64,000 bases of DNA, from assembly GCA_046349435.1 (NCBI GenBank), contig JAXMCI010000036.1:18146-82145 (forward strand), in the 5' to 3' direction. This document shows, piece after piece, positions 1-8,992 of this stretch. The stretch comes from JAXMCI01 sp046349435. Its GTDB lineage: Bacteria > Pseudomonadota > Alphaproteobacteria > Dongiales > Dongiaceae. The notes below the pieces were generated by a model. The model saw only the letters and a list, made by a program, of their open reading frames with translations. It did no database searches and was not told the origin of the DNA. How positions within the stretch are numbered: the stretch's first letter is position 1; each line of letters begins with the position of its first letter. The translations under genes were made by a program, and so were the position numbers.

Positions 1-2769
1 GGTCAACACCCTGCTCGACTTCGCCCGGCTGGAGGCCGGCCGGCTGCAGGCGGTGCTGCGGCCGACCGACCTGGCGGCGCTGACGGCCGAGCTCGCCGGC
101 GGCTTCCGCTCGGCCTGCGAGCAGGCCGGGCTGGCGCTGCGCGTCGACTGCCCGGCGCTGCCGGGCCTCGTGCCGGTCGATCCCGAGCTCTGGGAACGGA
201 TCCTGCTGAACCTGCTGTCCAACGCCTTCAAGTACACGCCGGCCGGCGAGATCGCGGTCGGCCTGCGCGCCGTCGAGGGCTGGGCCGAGCTGACCGTGCG
301 CGATACCGGCACCGGCATCGCGGCGGCCGAGCTGCCGCACATCTTCGAGCGCTTCCGCCGCGTCGCCGGCGCGCGGCCGCAGCCACGAGGGCAGCGGCAT
401 CGGGCTCGCCCTGGTGCGCGAGCTGGTGGCCATGCAGGGCGGCACCATCGCGGTCGCGAGCGAGCCCGGCCGCGGCTCGGTCGCACCGTGCGGCTGCCGC
501 TGTCGCAGGCGATCGCGGCACCCGCCGCGGCACCGGCGCCGCCGCCGGGCGGCCAGGCGCCGCGGTCCTGGCCGAGGCGGTGCGCTGGCTGCCGGCGGCG
601 CGCCCCGGATCGTCGGCGCGGGCGACCGGCCGCTGGTGCTGCTCGCCGACGACAATGCCGACATGCGCGACTATGTCCGCCGCCTGCTCGAGCCGCGCTT
701 CGCCGTGGCCGCCGTCCCGGACGGCGCGGCGGCGCTGGCGGCGGCCCGCGCGCGCCGGCCCGACCTGCTGCTCAGCGACGTCATGATGCCCGGGCTCGAC
801 GGCTTCGCCCTGCTGCGCGCCATCCGCGCCGACCCGGCGCTCGCCGATGTCCCGGTGATCCTGCTCTCCGCCCGGGCCGGCGAGGAGGCGCGGGTCGAGG
901 GGCTCGACGCCGGCGCCGACGACTACGTGACGAAGCCCTTCACCGCCCGCGAGCTGACGGCGCGGGTGGCCGCCAACCTGACATTGGCGCAGCACCGGCG
1001 CGAGGTGGCCGAGCGCGAGCGCGCATTGCGCGCGGAGGCGGAGCGCAGCCGCGACGATCTCCGGCTGGCGCTGCGCGCGGCGCGGGCCGGCGCCTGGGAC
1101 TGGGACGTGGCGGCCGGCCGCCGCAGCTGGTCGCCGGAGTTCCGCGCGCTGCTCGGGCTCGATCCGTCCGGCGCGGCCGTGGCGGTGGAGGACTGGCTCG
1201 GGCGGATGCCGGCCGAGGACCGGGCGGCGGTCGATGCGGCGATCGCGCGGGCTTCGCGGAGCGCGCGCCGGAGCTCGGCACGGAGTACCGGCTGGTCGGG
1301 CCGGCGGGGAGACGCGGTGGCTGGCCAGCCTCGGCCGGATCTTCTACGACCAGGCGGGGCGGCCGCTGCGGGTGCTCGGCATCACCATCGACGTCACCGA
1401 GCGCAAGCGCGGCGAGGCGGCGCTGGCGCGCTATCGCCTGCTGTCGGAGCATGGCCGCGACATCATCCTCTTCATCGACCCGGCCGACGGCCGGATCCTC
1501 GAGGCCAACGCGGCGGCGGTCGCCGCCTACGGCTACGACCGCAACCGCCTGCTCGGCCTCGCCATCGGCGACCTGCGGGCGCCGGAGACGCAGGCCGACC
1601 TGGCGGGCGAGCTGCGGCGCGCCGATGCCGAGGGCATGCTGCTCGAGACCGTGCATGTCCGGGCGGACGGCCGCCGCTTCCCAGTCGAGGTCAGCACGCG
1701 CGGCGCCACGATCGACGGGCGGCGCATGCTGCTCAGCATCGCGCGCGACATCACCGAGCGGCGCCGCACCGAGGAGCGCCAGGCCCTGCTGATGGCCGAG
1801 CTCGACCATCGCGTGCGCAACATCCTGGCCACCGTCCAGTCGATGGTGGCGCTGACCGGCCGCGATTCCGGCGACAAGGCGGCGACCCTGGCGGCGCTGC
1901 AGGGCCGCATCGCGGCGATGGCGCGCGCCCACGGGCTGCTCACCCGCCGCCGCTGGGCCGGCGCCGACCTCGCCGAGATCGTCCGCGACGCGCTGCAGCC
2001 CTTCGCCGCGGCGATCGACGTCGCGGGCGAGCCCGGCGCCATGCTGCGCGCCAAGGACGCGCTGTCGCTCGCCCTGGTGCTGCACGAGCTCGCCACCAAC
2101 GCCGCCAAGCACGGCGCGCTGTCGCGGCCCGGCGGCCGGGTGCGCGTCGAATGGGCGGGGGAAGGCGAGGGCGAGGCGGCCTGCATCCGCTTCCGCTGGC
2201 TCGAGAGCGGCGGCCCGCCATGCGGCCGCCGACGCGGCGCGGCTTCGGCTCGAAGCTGATCGCCGGCGCGCTGCCCGGCCTCGAGCTCGCTTCGACGCGG
2301 CGCGCCTGCGCGAGCGCAGCGGCGCGCTGCAGCCGCTGCCCGGCGCCGTCCCGGACGCGCCGCCGCCAGCGGCCGGGCCGGGGCCGGCCGCGACCGCCGC
2401 GGGCGAGCGCCCGCTCGCCGGCCGCCGTGTGCTGGTGGTCGAGGACGAGCCGCTGGCGGCGATGGCGATGGGCGCCGCGCTGGAGGAGGCGGGCGCCGAG
2501 CTGCCGGCGTCGCCACCACGCTGGCGGCGGCGCTGGCCATGGCCGAGCAGCCGCTCGACGCCGCGGTGATCGACATCAACCTCGAGGGCGAGATGATCTT
2601 CCCGGCGGCCGAGCGCCTGGCGGCGCGCGGCCTGCCGCTGCTCTTCGCCACCGGCTACGAGGCCGAGCGCGTCATCCCCGCCCATCTCCGCTTCGTGCCC
2701 GTGCTGCAGAAGCCGGTCGACGCCGCGACCCTGGTGCGCCGCCTGGCGGCGCTGCTGTCGGCGGCGTAG
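1..2769 (+). pseudogene. Hybrid sensor histidine kinase / response regulator, 5'-truncated by the window and broken by about nine frameshifts
   Basis: Reading across frames gives one long signalling protein. The order is the end of a HisKA helix (LLDFARLEAGRL near position 10), a HATPase domain with N box NLLSNAFKY, a receiver domain (LLADDNADM, phospho-Asp in LLLSDVMMPG, Lys in VTKPF), two PAS domains each ending in a D-I/V-TERxR motif, an HWE-type kinase core (ELDHRVRN, HELATNAAKHG, a W-x-E motif near 2200) and a terminal receiver (VLVVEDEP). The coding frame changes near 378, 478, 548, 596, 1247, 1307, 2215, 2288 and 2503, so no continuous protein can be made. Each segment is well conserved, which fits either recent decay or uncorrected indel errors. 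The gene starts left of the window. Its 3' end overlaps the convergent LysR gene by 98 bases. Confidence 0.8.
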
Positions 2770-3640
2770 CGGGCGCCGCCTCGGGCGCGGCCGCGGCGCT
2801 CTCCAGGATGCAGTCGGCCAGCCGGTCGATCACGCCCTGGCGCGGCTGGTCGGAACGCAGCATCACGATGCCGAGGTCGGGCAGCGCCGGAAAGCCGTCC
2901 GCGGTGCCGAGGATGCGCCAGCCCGGCCGCACGCTCGCCTGGAACACCACCGCCACCGCGATGCCGGCCTCGACCGCCGCCGCGATGCCGGCGAAGCTCG
3001 GGCTGGTCACCGCGATCCTGGCATGCCTGCCGAGCGCCGCCAGCTGCTCGACCGCGAAGCGGCGGAAGACGTCGCCGGTATGGAAGATGGCGAGCGGGAT
3101 CGGGTCGCGGCCATGCGCCTCGTGCCGGGCCGAGCTCGCCCAGGCCAGCGGCTCGCGCCGCACCACGACGCCGCTGGTGGCGCCTTCGCCCTCGGTCACC
3201 AGGCCGAGGTCGACGACCCCGTCGGCGACCTGCCCGATCAGGCGGCGGGAGGGCTCGCAGACCAGACTGAGGCGGATCCACGGATAGGTCTCCGAGAAGC
3301 GCGGCAGCACCCGCGGCAGGAACATGCCCGCCAGGTCGTCCGGCAGGCCGACGGTGATGTCGCCCTCCAGCGTGCGCCCGTTCATCACCGCGAGCGCGTC
3401 GCGATAGGCGCGCAGGATGCGCCGCGCATGGTCGTAGAACAGCTCGCCCTGGGCGGTCAGCGCGACGCGCCGCCCGGCGCGCTGGAACAGCCGGCAGCCG
3501 AGCTGCTGCTCCAGCCGCCGGATCTGCATGCTGACCGCCGACTGGGTGCGGTGGACGCGCAGCGCCGCCCGCGTGAAGCTGCCGTGCTCGACGATCTCGG
3601 CGAAGGTGTGCAGCAGGTCCGGGTCGGGCGAGTTCAGCAT
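2672..3640 (-). CDS. LysR-family transcriptional regulator
   Basis: A 322-residue protein of usual LysR length. The N-terminal winged helix-turn-helix spans about residues 5-65 (TFAEIVEHGSFTRAALRVHR, then SAVSMQIRRLEQQLG), and a periplasmic-binding-protein-like effector domain follows from about residue 90 to 295. The start at 3640 fits the family N-terminus (LLHTFAEIVEHGSFT). The Pro/Ala/Arg-rich last 30 residues lie antisense to the broken kinase gene and may not be under protein-level selection. It is divergent from the M24-like gene at 3818, with an inverted repeat next to its start codon. By the usual LysR logic it probably autoregulates and controls the 3818-10919 operon. The inducer is unknown. 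Confidence 0.9.
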   Translation of the reverse strand: MLNSPDPDLLHTFAEIVEHGSFTRAALRVHRTQSAVSMQIRRLEQQLGCRLFQRAGRRVALTAQGELFYDHARRILRAYRDALAVMNGRTLEGDITVGLPDDLAGMFLPRVLPRFSETYPWIRLSLVCEPSRRLIGQVADGVVDLGLVTEGEGATSGVVVRREPLAWASSARHEAHGRDPIPLAIFHTGDVFRRFAVEQLAALGRHARIAVTSPSFAGIAAAVEAGIAVAVVFQASVRPGWRILGTADGFPALPDLGIVMLRSDQPRQGVIDRLADCILESAAAAPEAAPATPPTAAPPGGAPGSRRRPASAARARSGDGRG

Positions 3641-3642
3641 CG

Positions 3643-3665
3643 ATCGATCAACGAAATTGATGGAT
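3643..3665. promoter_or_regulatory. Inverted repeat, candidate LysR operator
   Basis: Nine-base arms ATCGATCAA (3643-3651) and TTGATGGAT (3657-3665) are separated by five bases, with one mismatch. The core from 3648 to 3660 fits the T-N11-A LysR box (TCAA-N5-TTGA). It lies immediately upstream of the LysR start codon in the 177-base gap between the divergent genes, which suggests autoregulation. Confidence 0.55.
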
Positions 3666-3785
3666 CGGCGCCAGATATACTCGCTTGCCCGCCCGGCGGG
3701 AACTGCGAGCATGGCGGCTCGAGGGTCGGCCGGCACGCAGCCAGGGGCCCCAGCCATGGAGAGGCCGCGCCGGGTGCCGCCACCG

Positions 3786-3815
3786 CCAGGAAGCCGCAAG
3801 CCAGGAAGCCGCAAG
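3786..3815 (+). repeat. Two tandem 15-bp copies in the leader of the M24-like gene
   Basis: The unit CCAGGAAGCCGCAAG occurs twice in perfect tandem, ending two bases before the ATG at 3818. Each copy carries an AGGAAG Shine-Dalgarno-like core. The second lies about 10 bases from the start codon and is the likely ribosome-binding site; the first looks like a duplication. Confidence 0.75.
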
Positions 3816-3817
3816 CC

Positions 3818-5008
3818 ATGACCGAGCAACGCACCGAGATCAACGCCCGCGAGTTCGGCGGGCGCATCGAGCGCATCCGCAGGCAGATGAAGGAGAAGGG
3901 CCTCGACGCCATCTTCGTCGCCCAGCCCTCCAACGTCTGGTATGTCGCCGGCTTCTGGGAGTTCATCCCGATCCGCATGGAAGCCGTGCTGGTGCCGCTC
4001 GCCGGCGACTGCGTCTTCGTCGTCTCGAAGAACGAGTTCGAGTACGCCAGCAAGGTCAGCTGGATGCGGGACGTGCGCTACTACACCGAGTTTCCCGAGC
4101 CCGGCCGCCACCAGAATCCCTACGACCTGGTGCTCGACGCGGTGCGCGACCACGGGCTGGAGACGGCGACCATCGGCATCGAGGAATCCTTCCTGCCGGT
4201 CGGCGAGTACCGGCGCTTCGCCCGGCTGATGCCGCAGGCCCGCTTCGTCGACGGCGGCGCCATCCTGGCGGCCTGCCGCATGGTCAAGTCGCCCTACGAG
4301 ATCGACCTCCTGAAGAAGTCGGGCAAGGTCGCCGTGGCCGCCTGGAACGCCTCGCTCAACGTCGCCAAGCCGGGGCTGCGCGAGTACGAGGTGGCGCAGG
4401 CGGCGCGCGAGGCGGCGACCGACACCGCCGCCAGCCTGTTCACCGCCGAGGACATCCACCACTCGCCGCTGACCGACGGCGTGCAGCTGATCCAGTCCGG
4501 CGCGCGCTCCTCGATCTCGCACGGCAAGGGCTCGCCCAACCGGCTGAAGCGCGGCGACATGGTGGCGATGTGCTTCTGCATGACCAACCAGTTCAAGGGC
4601 TACCGCGTGGGCTTCTCGCGCAACTTCGTCCTGGGCGGCGCCACCAACGAGATGATCAACGTCTACAACCTGCTCTTCGAGGCGCAGCAGGCGGCGCTGG
4701 CGGCGGTCAAGCCGGGCATAACCGCGAGCTCGCTCGACGAGCTGGTGCGGCGGATGATCCACAAGGCCGGCTACGGCGAGTACATCGAGCACCGGCTCGG
4801 GCGCGGCGTCGGCCTCGACATCGCCGAGCGGCCCGACCTCAAGGAGGGCGACGACACGATCCTCGAGCCGGGCATGACGCTGGCGGTCGAGCCGGCGGTC
4901 TACATGACCGGCAAGTGGGGCATCCAGATCGAGGATTCCATCCACGTCACCGAGACCGGCTTCGAGTATCTTACGGTGGCCCCGGAACCGGAGCTGCCGG
5001 TCATTTGA
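3818..5008 (+). CDS. M24-family (creatinase/ectoine-hydrolase-like) pita-bread-fold hydrolase lacking most metal ligands
   Basis: A 396-residue protein with the two-domain M24 layout: a creatinase N-domain (about 15-155) and a pita-bread C-domain (about 165-390). H235 (in SISHGK), E358 (in LAVEPAV) and E372 (in QIEDS) are at the expected places. The two metal-binding aspartates are not: the segment around GDMVAMCFCMTN and VGFSRNF has no Asp at either position. The metal His of the GHGIG motif is Arg (R329 in LGRGVG). This resembles non-metal members such as creatinase, which hydrolyse small C-N compounds, rather than Xaa-Pro peptidases. It is followed by an importer operon, so the substrate is probably what that importer brings in. 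The start was chosen for family fit and the AGGAAG ribosome-binding site. Confidence 0.85.
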   Translation: MTEQRTEINAREFGGRIERIRRQMKEKGLDAIFVAQPSNVWYVAGFWEFIPIRMEAVLVPLAGDCVFVVSKNEFEYASKVSWMRDVRYYTEFPEPGRHQNPYDLVLDAVRDHGLETATIGIEESFLPVGEYRRFARLMPQARFVDGGAILAACRMVKSPYEIDLLKKSGKVAVAAWNASLNVAKPGLREYEVAQAAREAATDTAASLFTAEDIHHSPLTDGVQLIQSGARSSISHGKGSPNRLKRGDMVAMCFCMTNQFKGYRVGFSRNFVLGGATNEMINVYNLLFEAQQAALAAVKPGITASSLDELVRRMIHKAGYGEYIEHRLGRGVGLDIAERPDLKEGDDTILEPGMTLAVEPAVYMTGKWGIQIEDSIHVTETGFEYLTVAPEPELPVI

Positions 5009-5075
5009 CGCCGACCGCGGATTGTCAGCACTATCCGGCAACAAACGACACGAGCAACGAACGAGGGAGGCAGCA

Positions 5076-6146
5076 ATGACCAATCTGACGCGCCGGCAGG
5101 CCCTGGCGCTGGCCGCGGCCACCGGCACGGTGGCGATGTTCGGCGGCCCGATCCGCCGGGCCGCCGCCGCCACCGAGATCACCGCCGTCGAGTGGGGCGG
5201 CGACGTGGTCAACGCGATGAAGCAGATCGAGGCCAAGCAGGACAAGGTGAAGGTCGACTGGGTGCTGCACCAGGGCGGCTCGGGCGCCATCCTGCCGAAG
5301 ATCAAGGCGACCTGGCCGAAGGCCGAGTACGACTACGTCTCCGGCTGGGAGGGCTCGTTCAACGGCATGGTGAAGGAGGACTGGCTGGTGCCGGTCACCA
5401 CCCAGTCGGTGCCGAATCTCGCCGACATCCCGCAGAAAATCATCGTCAAGAACGCCAAGGGCGACTGGATGGCGGTGCCGCGCGCGGTCGGCGGCATCTA
5501 CCTCGCCTACCGCAAGGACATCTGCCCGTTCGAGGTGAAGAGCATCGACGACCTGTTCGATCCCCGCCTCAAGGGCAAGATCTGCTGGCCGGGCCCGACC
5601 CAGGCGATGATGCTGCCGCTGGTCGCGCTCGCGCTCCATGCCGGCGGCAGCGAGAAGAACATGGATCCCGGCTTCGCGCTGATGAAGAAGCTGGCCCAGT
5701 CCGGCAACATCGGCCGGGTCGGCGTCACCGACACCGACTTCTCGACCTCGCTGTCGAGCGGCGAGACGGCGCTCGGCTACTACTCCGAGCCGCAGCTCAC
5801 CGGCGTCGGCAAGTCGTTCCCGTTGGTCCGCCTGACCAAGCAGGAGGGCGTGCCGACCTTCCTCTACCAGAGCGGCTTCGCGGTGCTGAAGAACCGGCCC
5901 AACCTCCAGGCGACGCTCGACTTCATCAATTTCTGCATCAGCCCGGAGATGAGCAGCCTCTACGCCGAGGTCGCCGGCGAGGCGCCGCTCAACGTCAAGG
6001 CGAAGACGCCGGACGCGCTGAAGCACCTGGCCTTCAGCCAGGCGGAGTTCGACAAGTTCGTCTACGTGCCGGACTTCAACGTCGTGCTCTCCTCGCAGGA
6101 TGCCTGGAGCAAGCGCTGGGAGAACGAGATCGCGCCGCTGCTCTAG
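5076..6146 (+). CDS. ABC transporter substrate-binding protein, PotD/extracellular-solute-binding family 1 type, Tat signal
   Basis: A 356-residue binding protein. The N-terminus has a twin-arginine signal (TRRQALALAAATG, cleavage probably after an Ala run near residue 32), so it should be exported folded to the periplasm. The mature part has the bilobed organisation of the spermidine/putrescine and iron(III) binding protein group, with the hinge segment VPRAVGGIYLAYRKD typical of it. A strong Shine-Dalgarno sequence (GAGGGAGG at 5064-5071) precedes the ATG. It follows the M24-like gene by 67 bases and is 3 bases from the next gene. The matching permeases and ATPase lie at 8144-10919. The ligand cannot be read from sequence. 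Confidence 0.88.
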   Translation: MTNLTRRQALALAAATGTVAMFGGPIRRAAAATEITAVEWGGDVVNAMKQIEAKQDKVKVDWVLHQGGSGAILPKIKATWPKAEYDYVSGWEGSFNGMVKEDWLVPVTTQSVPNLADIPQKIIVKNAKGDWMAVPRAVGGIYLAYRKDICPFEVKSIDDLFDPRLKGKICWPGPTQAMMLPLVALALHAGGSEKNMDPGFALMKKLAQSGNIGRVGVTDTDFSTSLSSGETALGYYSEPQLTGVGKSFPLVRLTKQEGVPTFLYQSGFAVLKNRPNLQATLDFINFCISPEMSSLYAEVAGEAPLNVKAKTPDALKHLAFSQAEFDKFVYVPDFNVVLSSQDAWSKRWENEIAPLL

Positions 6147-6149
6147 GCG

Positions 6150-7835
6150 ATGAAGGCTGGCGGGCGGCGGGACGGGTCGGCGCGACCCGTCCCCCGCCGC
6201 GCCGCGGCCGGCGGCGGCATGGCCGGCCGCGCGACCGCGGCCGAGCTCGTCGTCGCGGCGCTGCGGGCCGAGGGCGTGCGCCACGCCTTCGGCCTGGTCG
6301 GCACGCATATCGTCGAGATCTACGACGCGCTGCGCGGCGCGCCGGAGATCGCCCACGTCACCGCGCGGCACGAGGGCAACGGCGCCCTGATGGCCGACGC
6401 CTGCAGCCGCCTCTCCGGTCGCCCGAGCGTCTGCTTCAGCACCGCCGGCCCCGGCATCCTCAACTCGCTCGCCGGCATCGGCCAGGCCTACGCCGCGAAC
6501 AGCCCGACGGTGCACATCTCCGGCAGCCTGCCGCTCGGCGCCCCGCGCCGCGCGCTGCACGCCGTCGACGACGAGCGGCACACCGTCAAGGCGACCGCGC
6601 CGCTGACCCGGATGAGCGCGCGGCCGGCGACGCTGGCCGAGCTCGCCCGCACCCTGCCGCGGCTCTTCGCGGCGGCGCTGGGTCCCGAGCCGGGGCCGGT
6701 CCATCTCGAGATTCCCTGGGACCTGATGCGGGCGCCGGCCGCCGCGGCGCCGGCCTATGCCCGCCGGCCGCCGCGCGCCGGCAGCGGCGCCGGCAGGCTG
6801 CGCGCGCTGGCCGCGGCGCTGGGCGCGGCGGAACGGCCGTTCTTCTGCATCGACCGGCTCTGCGTTCATCACGGGCTGGTGCCGGAGGTGGTCGCGCTGG
6901 CCGAGGCGACCGGCGCCGCCATGGCGGTGTCCTACGATGCCTTCGGCGCGGTGCCGACCGCGCACCCGCTCAATGCCGGCGTGGTCAGCGACTTCTTCTT
7001 CGGCACCGCGGCGCTGGACGCGGCGCGCGACGCCGATCTCGTCCTCGGCTTCGGCGTGCTGGCGGGGTCGGAGGTGGACGCCCTGCTGGCCGGGCCGCGC
7101 GGCGCGCCGCCCGAGCTCGTCGACGCGGGCAGCCTGGCCGCCCTGCGGCGCGACGGCGGCCTCGGGCGTCTCGCCGCGCGGCTCGGCCGAAGCAAGCCGG
7201 GCCCGCAACCGGGCTGGTTCGGGCGGCGCTGCGGCGAGGAATGGCTGGCCGCCGCACGCGCCCTGGCCGGCCCGCGCCGCCGCGGCGCCATGCATTTCGG
7301 CCGCGCCATGCTGCGGCTGCGCGAGCGGATCGACGCCGACGCGACGGTCATCCTCGACGCCGGCAGCCACGAGATCTGGGCCCGCTCGCTGCTGCCCTCC
7401 TTCGGCCCGGCCAGCTTCATCGGCTCGGGCAACTGGGGCGGCATGGGCTACGGCCTGCCGGGGCTGATCGGGGCGCGGCTGGCGCTGCCGGAGCGCCGGG
7501 CGATCGCCGTCACCGGCGATGGCTGCCTGCTGATGACGCTGGCCGATCTCTGCACCTTGGCCGGCATCGCCGGGCCTGCCATCCTGGTCGTCATGAACAA
7601 CGCGATGTATGGCGAGATCAAGCGGGTGCAGCTGGAGCGCTTCGGCGCGCCGACGCAGATCGCCAACCCGGCGCTCGACTTCGCCGCCATCGCGCGCGAC
7701 TGCGGCCTGATCGGCCTGCGCGTCGCGCATGAGGGGCAGCTCGGCGCCGCGCTCGACAAGGCCTTCGCGGCCGACCGGCCCGTCCTGGTCGACATCGTCT
7801 GCGGCGACGACGTCGCCTTCCCCAGCCTGCCCTAG
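6150..7835 (+). CDS. Thiamine-diphosphate-dependent enzyme (acetolactate synthase/benzoylformate decarboxylase-like superfamily)
   Basis: A ThDP enzyme of 561 residues from the first ATG, or 538 if translation starts at 6219 (MAGRATAAEL), where family similarity begins. Residues 1-23 are Arg/Gly-rich and may not be translated. The N-terminal pyrimidine-binding domain carries the catalytic Glu (ARHEGNGALMADA). The C-terminal diphosphate domain carries the ThDP motif GDGCLLMTLADL followed by NNAMYGE. The middle domain is short and lacks an obvious FAD-binding signature. It lies 3 bases after the binding-protein gene and before the transporter genes, so it probably acts on a 2-oxo acid or carbonyl compound made from the imported solute. 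The precise reaction is not recognisable. Confidence 0.85.
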   Translation: MKAGGRRDGSARPVPRRAAAGGGMAGRATAAELVVAALRAEGVRHAFGLVGTHIVEIYDALRGAPEIAHVTARHEGNGALMADACSRLSGRPSVCFSTAGPGILNSLAGIGQAYAANSPTVHISGSLPLGAPRRALHAVDDERHTVKATAPLTRMSARPATLAELARTLPRLFAAALGPEPGPVHLEIPWDLMRAPAAAAPAYARRPPRAGSGAGRLRALAAALGAAERPFFCIDRLCVHHGLVPEVVALAEATGAAMAVSYDAFGAVPTAHPLNAGVVSDFFFGTAALDAARDADLVLGFGVLAGSEVDALLAGPRGAPPELVDAGSLAALRRDGGLGRLAARLGRSKPGPQPGWFGRRCGEEWLAAARALAGPRRRGAMHFGRAMLRLRERIDADATVILDAGSHEIWARSLLPSFGPASFIGSGNWGGMGYGLPGLIGARLALPERRAIAVTGDGCLLMTLADLCTLAGIAGPAILVVMNNAMYGEIKRVQLERFGAPTQIANPALDFAAIARDCGLIGLRVAHEGQLGAALDKAFAADRPVLVDIVCGDDVAFPSLP

Positions 7836-8143
7836 GCGTGGGCGTCGCTCGTGCCGCGCATCCGGCGCCGTCCTTCACTCTCCCTTGCCGGGCTCGACCC
7901 GGCAACGCCGGGGCGCCGCGAGCTGGATGCCCGGGTCAAGCCCGGGCATGACACGAAGGTGAGCGGCAGGTGGATCGAGACGGCATCGATGGATCCCGGC
8001 TCGTGCTTGCCCGCGTTGGCGATGCCGCGCTGCCGCCCGCCCTCTTTTGTCATTGCCGGGCTTGACCCGGCAATCCAGGGCGGCCGCGGGCTGGACCCCC
8101 GGCTCGATGCCGGGGATGCCAACCTTCGGCCGGGCGCATAGCG
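7836..8143 (+). repeat. Intergenic gap with two direct copies of a dispersed double-hairpin repeat
   Basis: This 308-base gap interrupts the operon. Copy 1 spans about 7883-7953 and copy 2 about 8047-8119, in the same orientation. Each begins with a perfect hairpin (TTGCCGGG, five-base loop, CCCGGCAA at 7885-7905 and 8053-8073) and ends with a second one (GCCCGGG, loop, CCCGGGC at 7929-7947; a diverged version near 8096-8115). Such elements are common between genes in alphaproteobacteria and give apparent short peptides containing LDPA. No gene is supported here. Confidence 0.75.
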
Positions 8144-8992
8144 ATGGCCGTGCCGAGCCGTCGCCCGGTCCTGCTGCTGCCCGGCGGCGTCATCTTCCTC
8201 GGCCTCTTCGTGCTGCCGCTGGCCGGGCTGCTGCTCGAGAGCTTCCGGCTCTACCAGCCCGGCAGCATCGGGTCGGCCGCCGGCGCGCCGCTGACGCTCG
8301 CCAACTACGCCGAGCTGCTGCAGCCCGCCTTCGCGGGCTTCGTCCTGCAGACCCTGCGCATCAGCCTGATCGCCTCGCTGCTCGGGCTGGCGCTCGCCTT
8401 CCCGATCGCCTACTGGATCGCCCGCGTGCTGCCGCCGCGCGGCCGGGCGCTGGCGGTCGGGTTCTTCGTCACGCTGATGTTCCTCAGCGTGCTGGTCCGC
8501 ACCTACGCGCTCGAGCTCACCTTCGGCGCCACCGGGCCGCTGCGTCCGCTGCTGCTGTCGATCGGCATCGCGCCCAACGGCCGGGCCTATATCGAGTGCC
8601 TGGTCGCCGCCGGGCTGCTGCACTACGTCGTGCCGATGTCGGTGCTGACCCTGCTCGGCACCGTCCAGAACGTCGATCCCAGGCTGGTCGATGCCGCGCA
8701 GGCGCTCGGTGCGCCGGCCTGGAAGGCGCATCTCACGGTGACGCTGCCGCTCTGCGTGCGCGGCCTGCTGGCCGCCTTCCTCTTCGCCTTCGCCTTCTCG
8801 ATCAGCGCCTTCGTGATCCCGATGATCCTCGGCAAGGGCCGGGTGCTGTTCGTCTCGAACCTGATCTACACGCGCTTCAGCGAGATCGCCAACTACCCGA
8901 GCGGCGCGGCGATCTCGGTGGTGCTGTTCGGGCTGGCGCTGGCCTTCGTCTACCTGATGTCGCGCCAGGTCGGCCGGCGCTGGGGCGCATGA
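8144..8992 (+). CDS. ABC transporter permease, PotB type
   Basis: A 282-residue inner-membrane permease with about six hydrophobic helices, beginning with LLLPGGVIFLGLFVLPLAGL. The conserved cytoplasmic EAA-type loop, which contacts the ATPase, is DAAQALGAPAWKAHLTVTLP. Length and layout match PotB-like permeases of polyamine or polyamine-like importers. Its stop overlaps the start of the next permease by four bases (ATGA), which indicates translational coupling. It belongs with the binding protein at 5076 and the ATPase at 9807. Confidence 0.92.
   Translation: MAVPSRRPVLLLPGGVIFLGLFVLPLAGLLLESFRLYQPGSIGSAAGAPLTLANYAELLQPAFAGFVLQTLRISLIASLLGLALAFPIAYWIARVLPPRGRALAVGFFVTLMFLSVLVRTYALELTFGATGPLRPLLLSIGIAPNGRAYIECLVAAGLLHYVVPMSVLTLLGTVQNVDPRLVDAAQALGAPAWKAHLTVTLPLCVRGLLAAFLFAFAFSISAFVIPMILGKGRVLFVSNLIYTRFSEIANYPSGAAISVVLFGLALAFVYLMSRQVGRRWGA

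Noticed and set aside
940..2685. A long minus-strand frame opposite the broken kinase as an alternative gene
   Set aside because: No recognisable family. The plus strand in pieces encodes a consistent kinase domain series.
1..2769. Programmed frameshifting in the kinase gene
   Set aside because: Nine changes in both directions without slippery sequences do not fit a programmed event; decay or sequence errors are simpler.
7836..8143. Small peptides with LDPA repeats as real genes
   Set aside because: They are translations of a dispersed palindromic repeat and recur in many genomes as spurious annotations.
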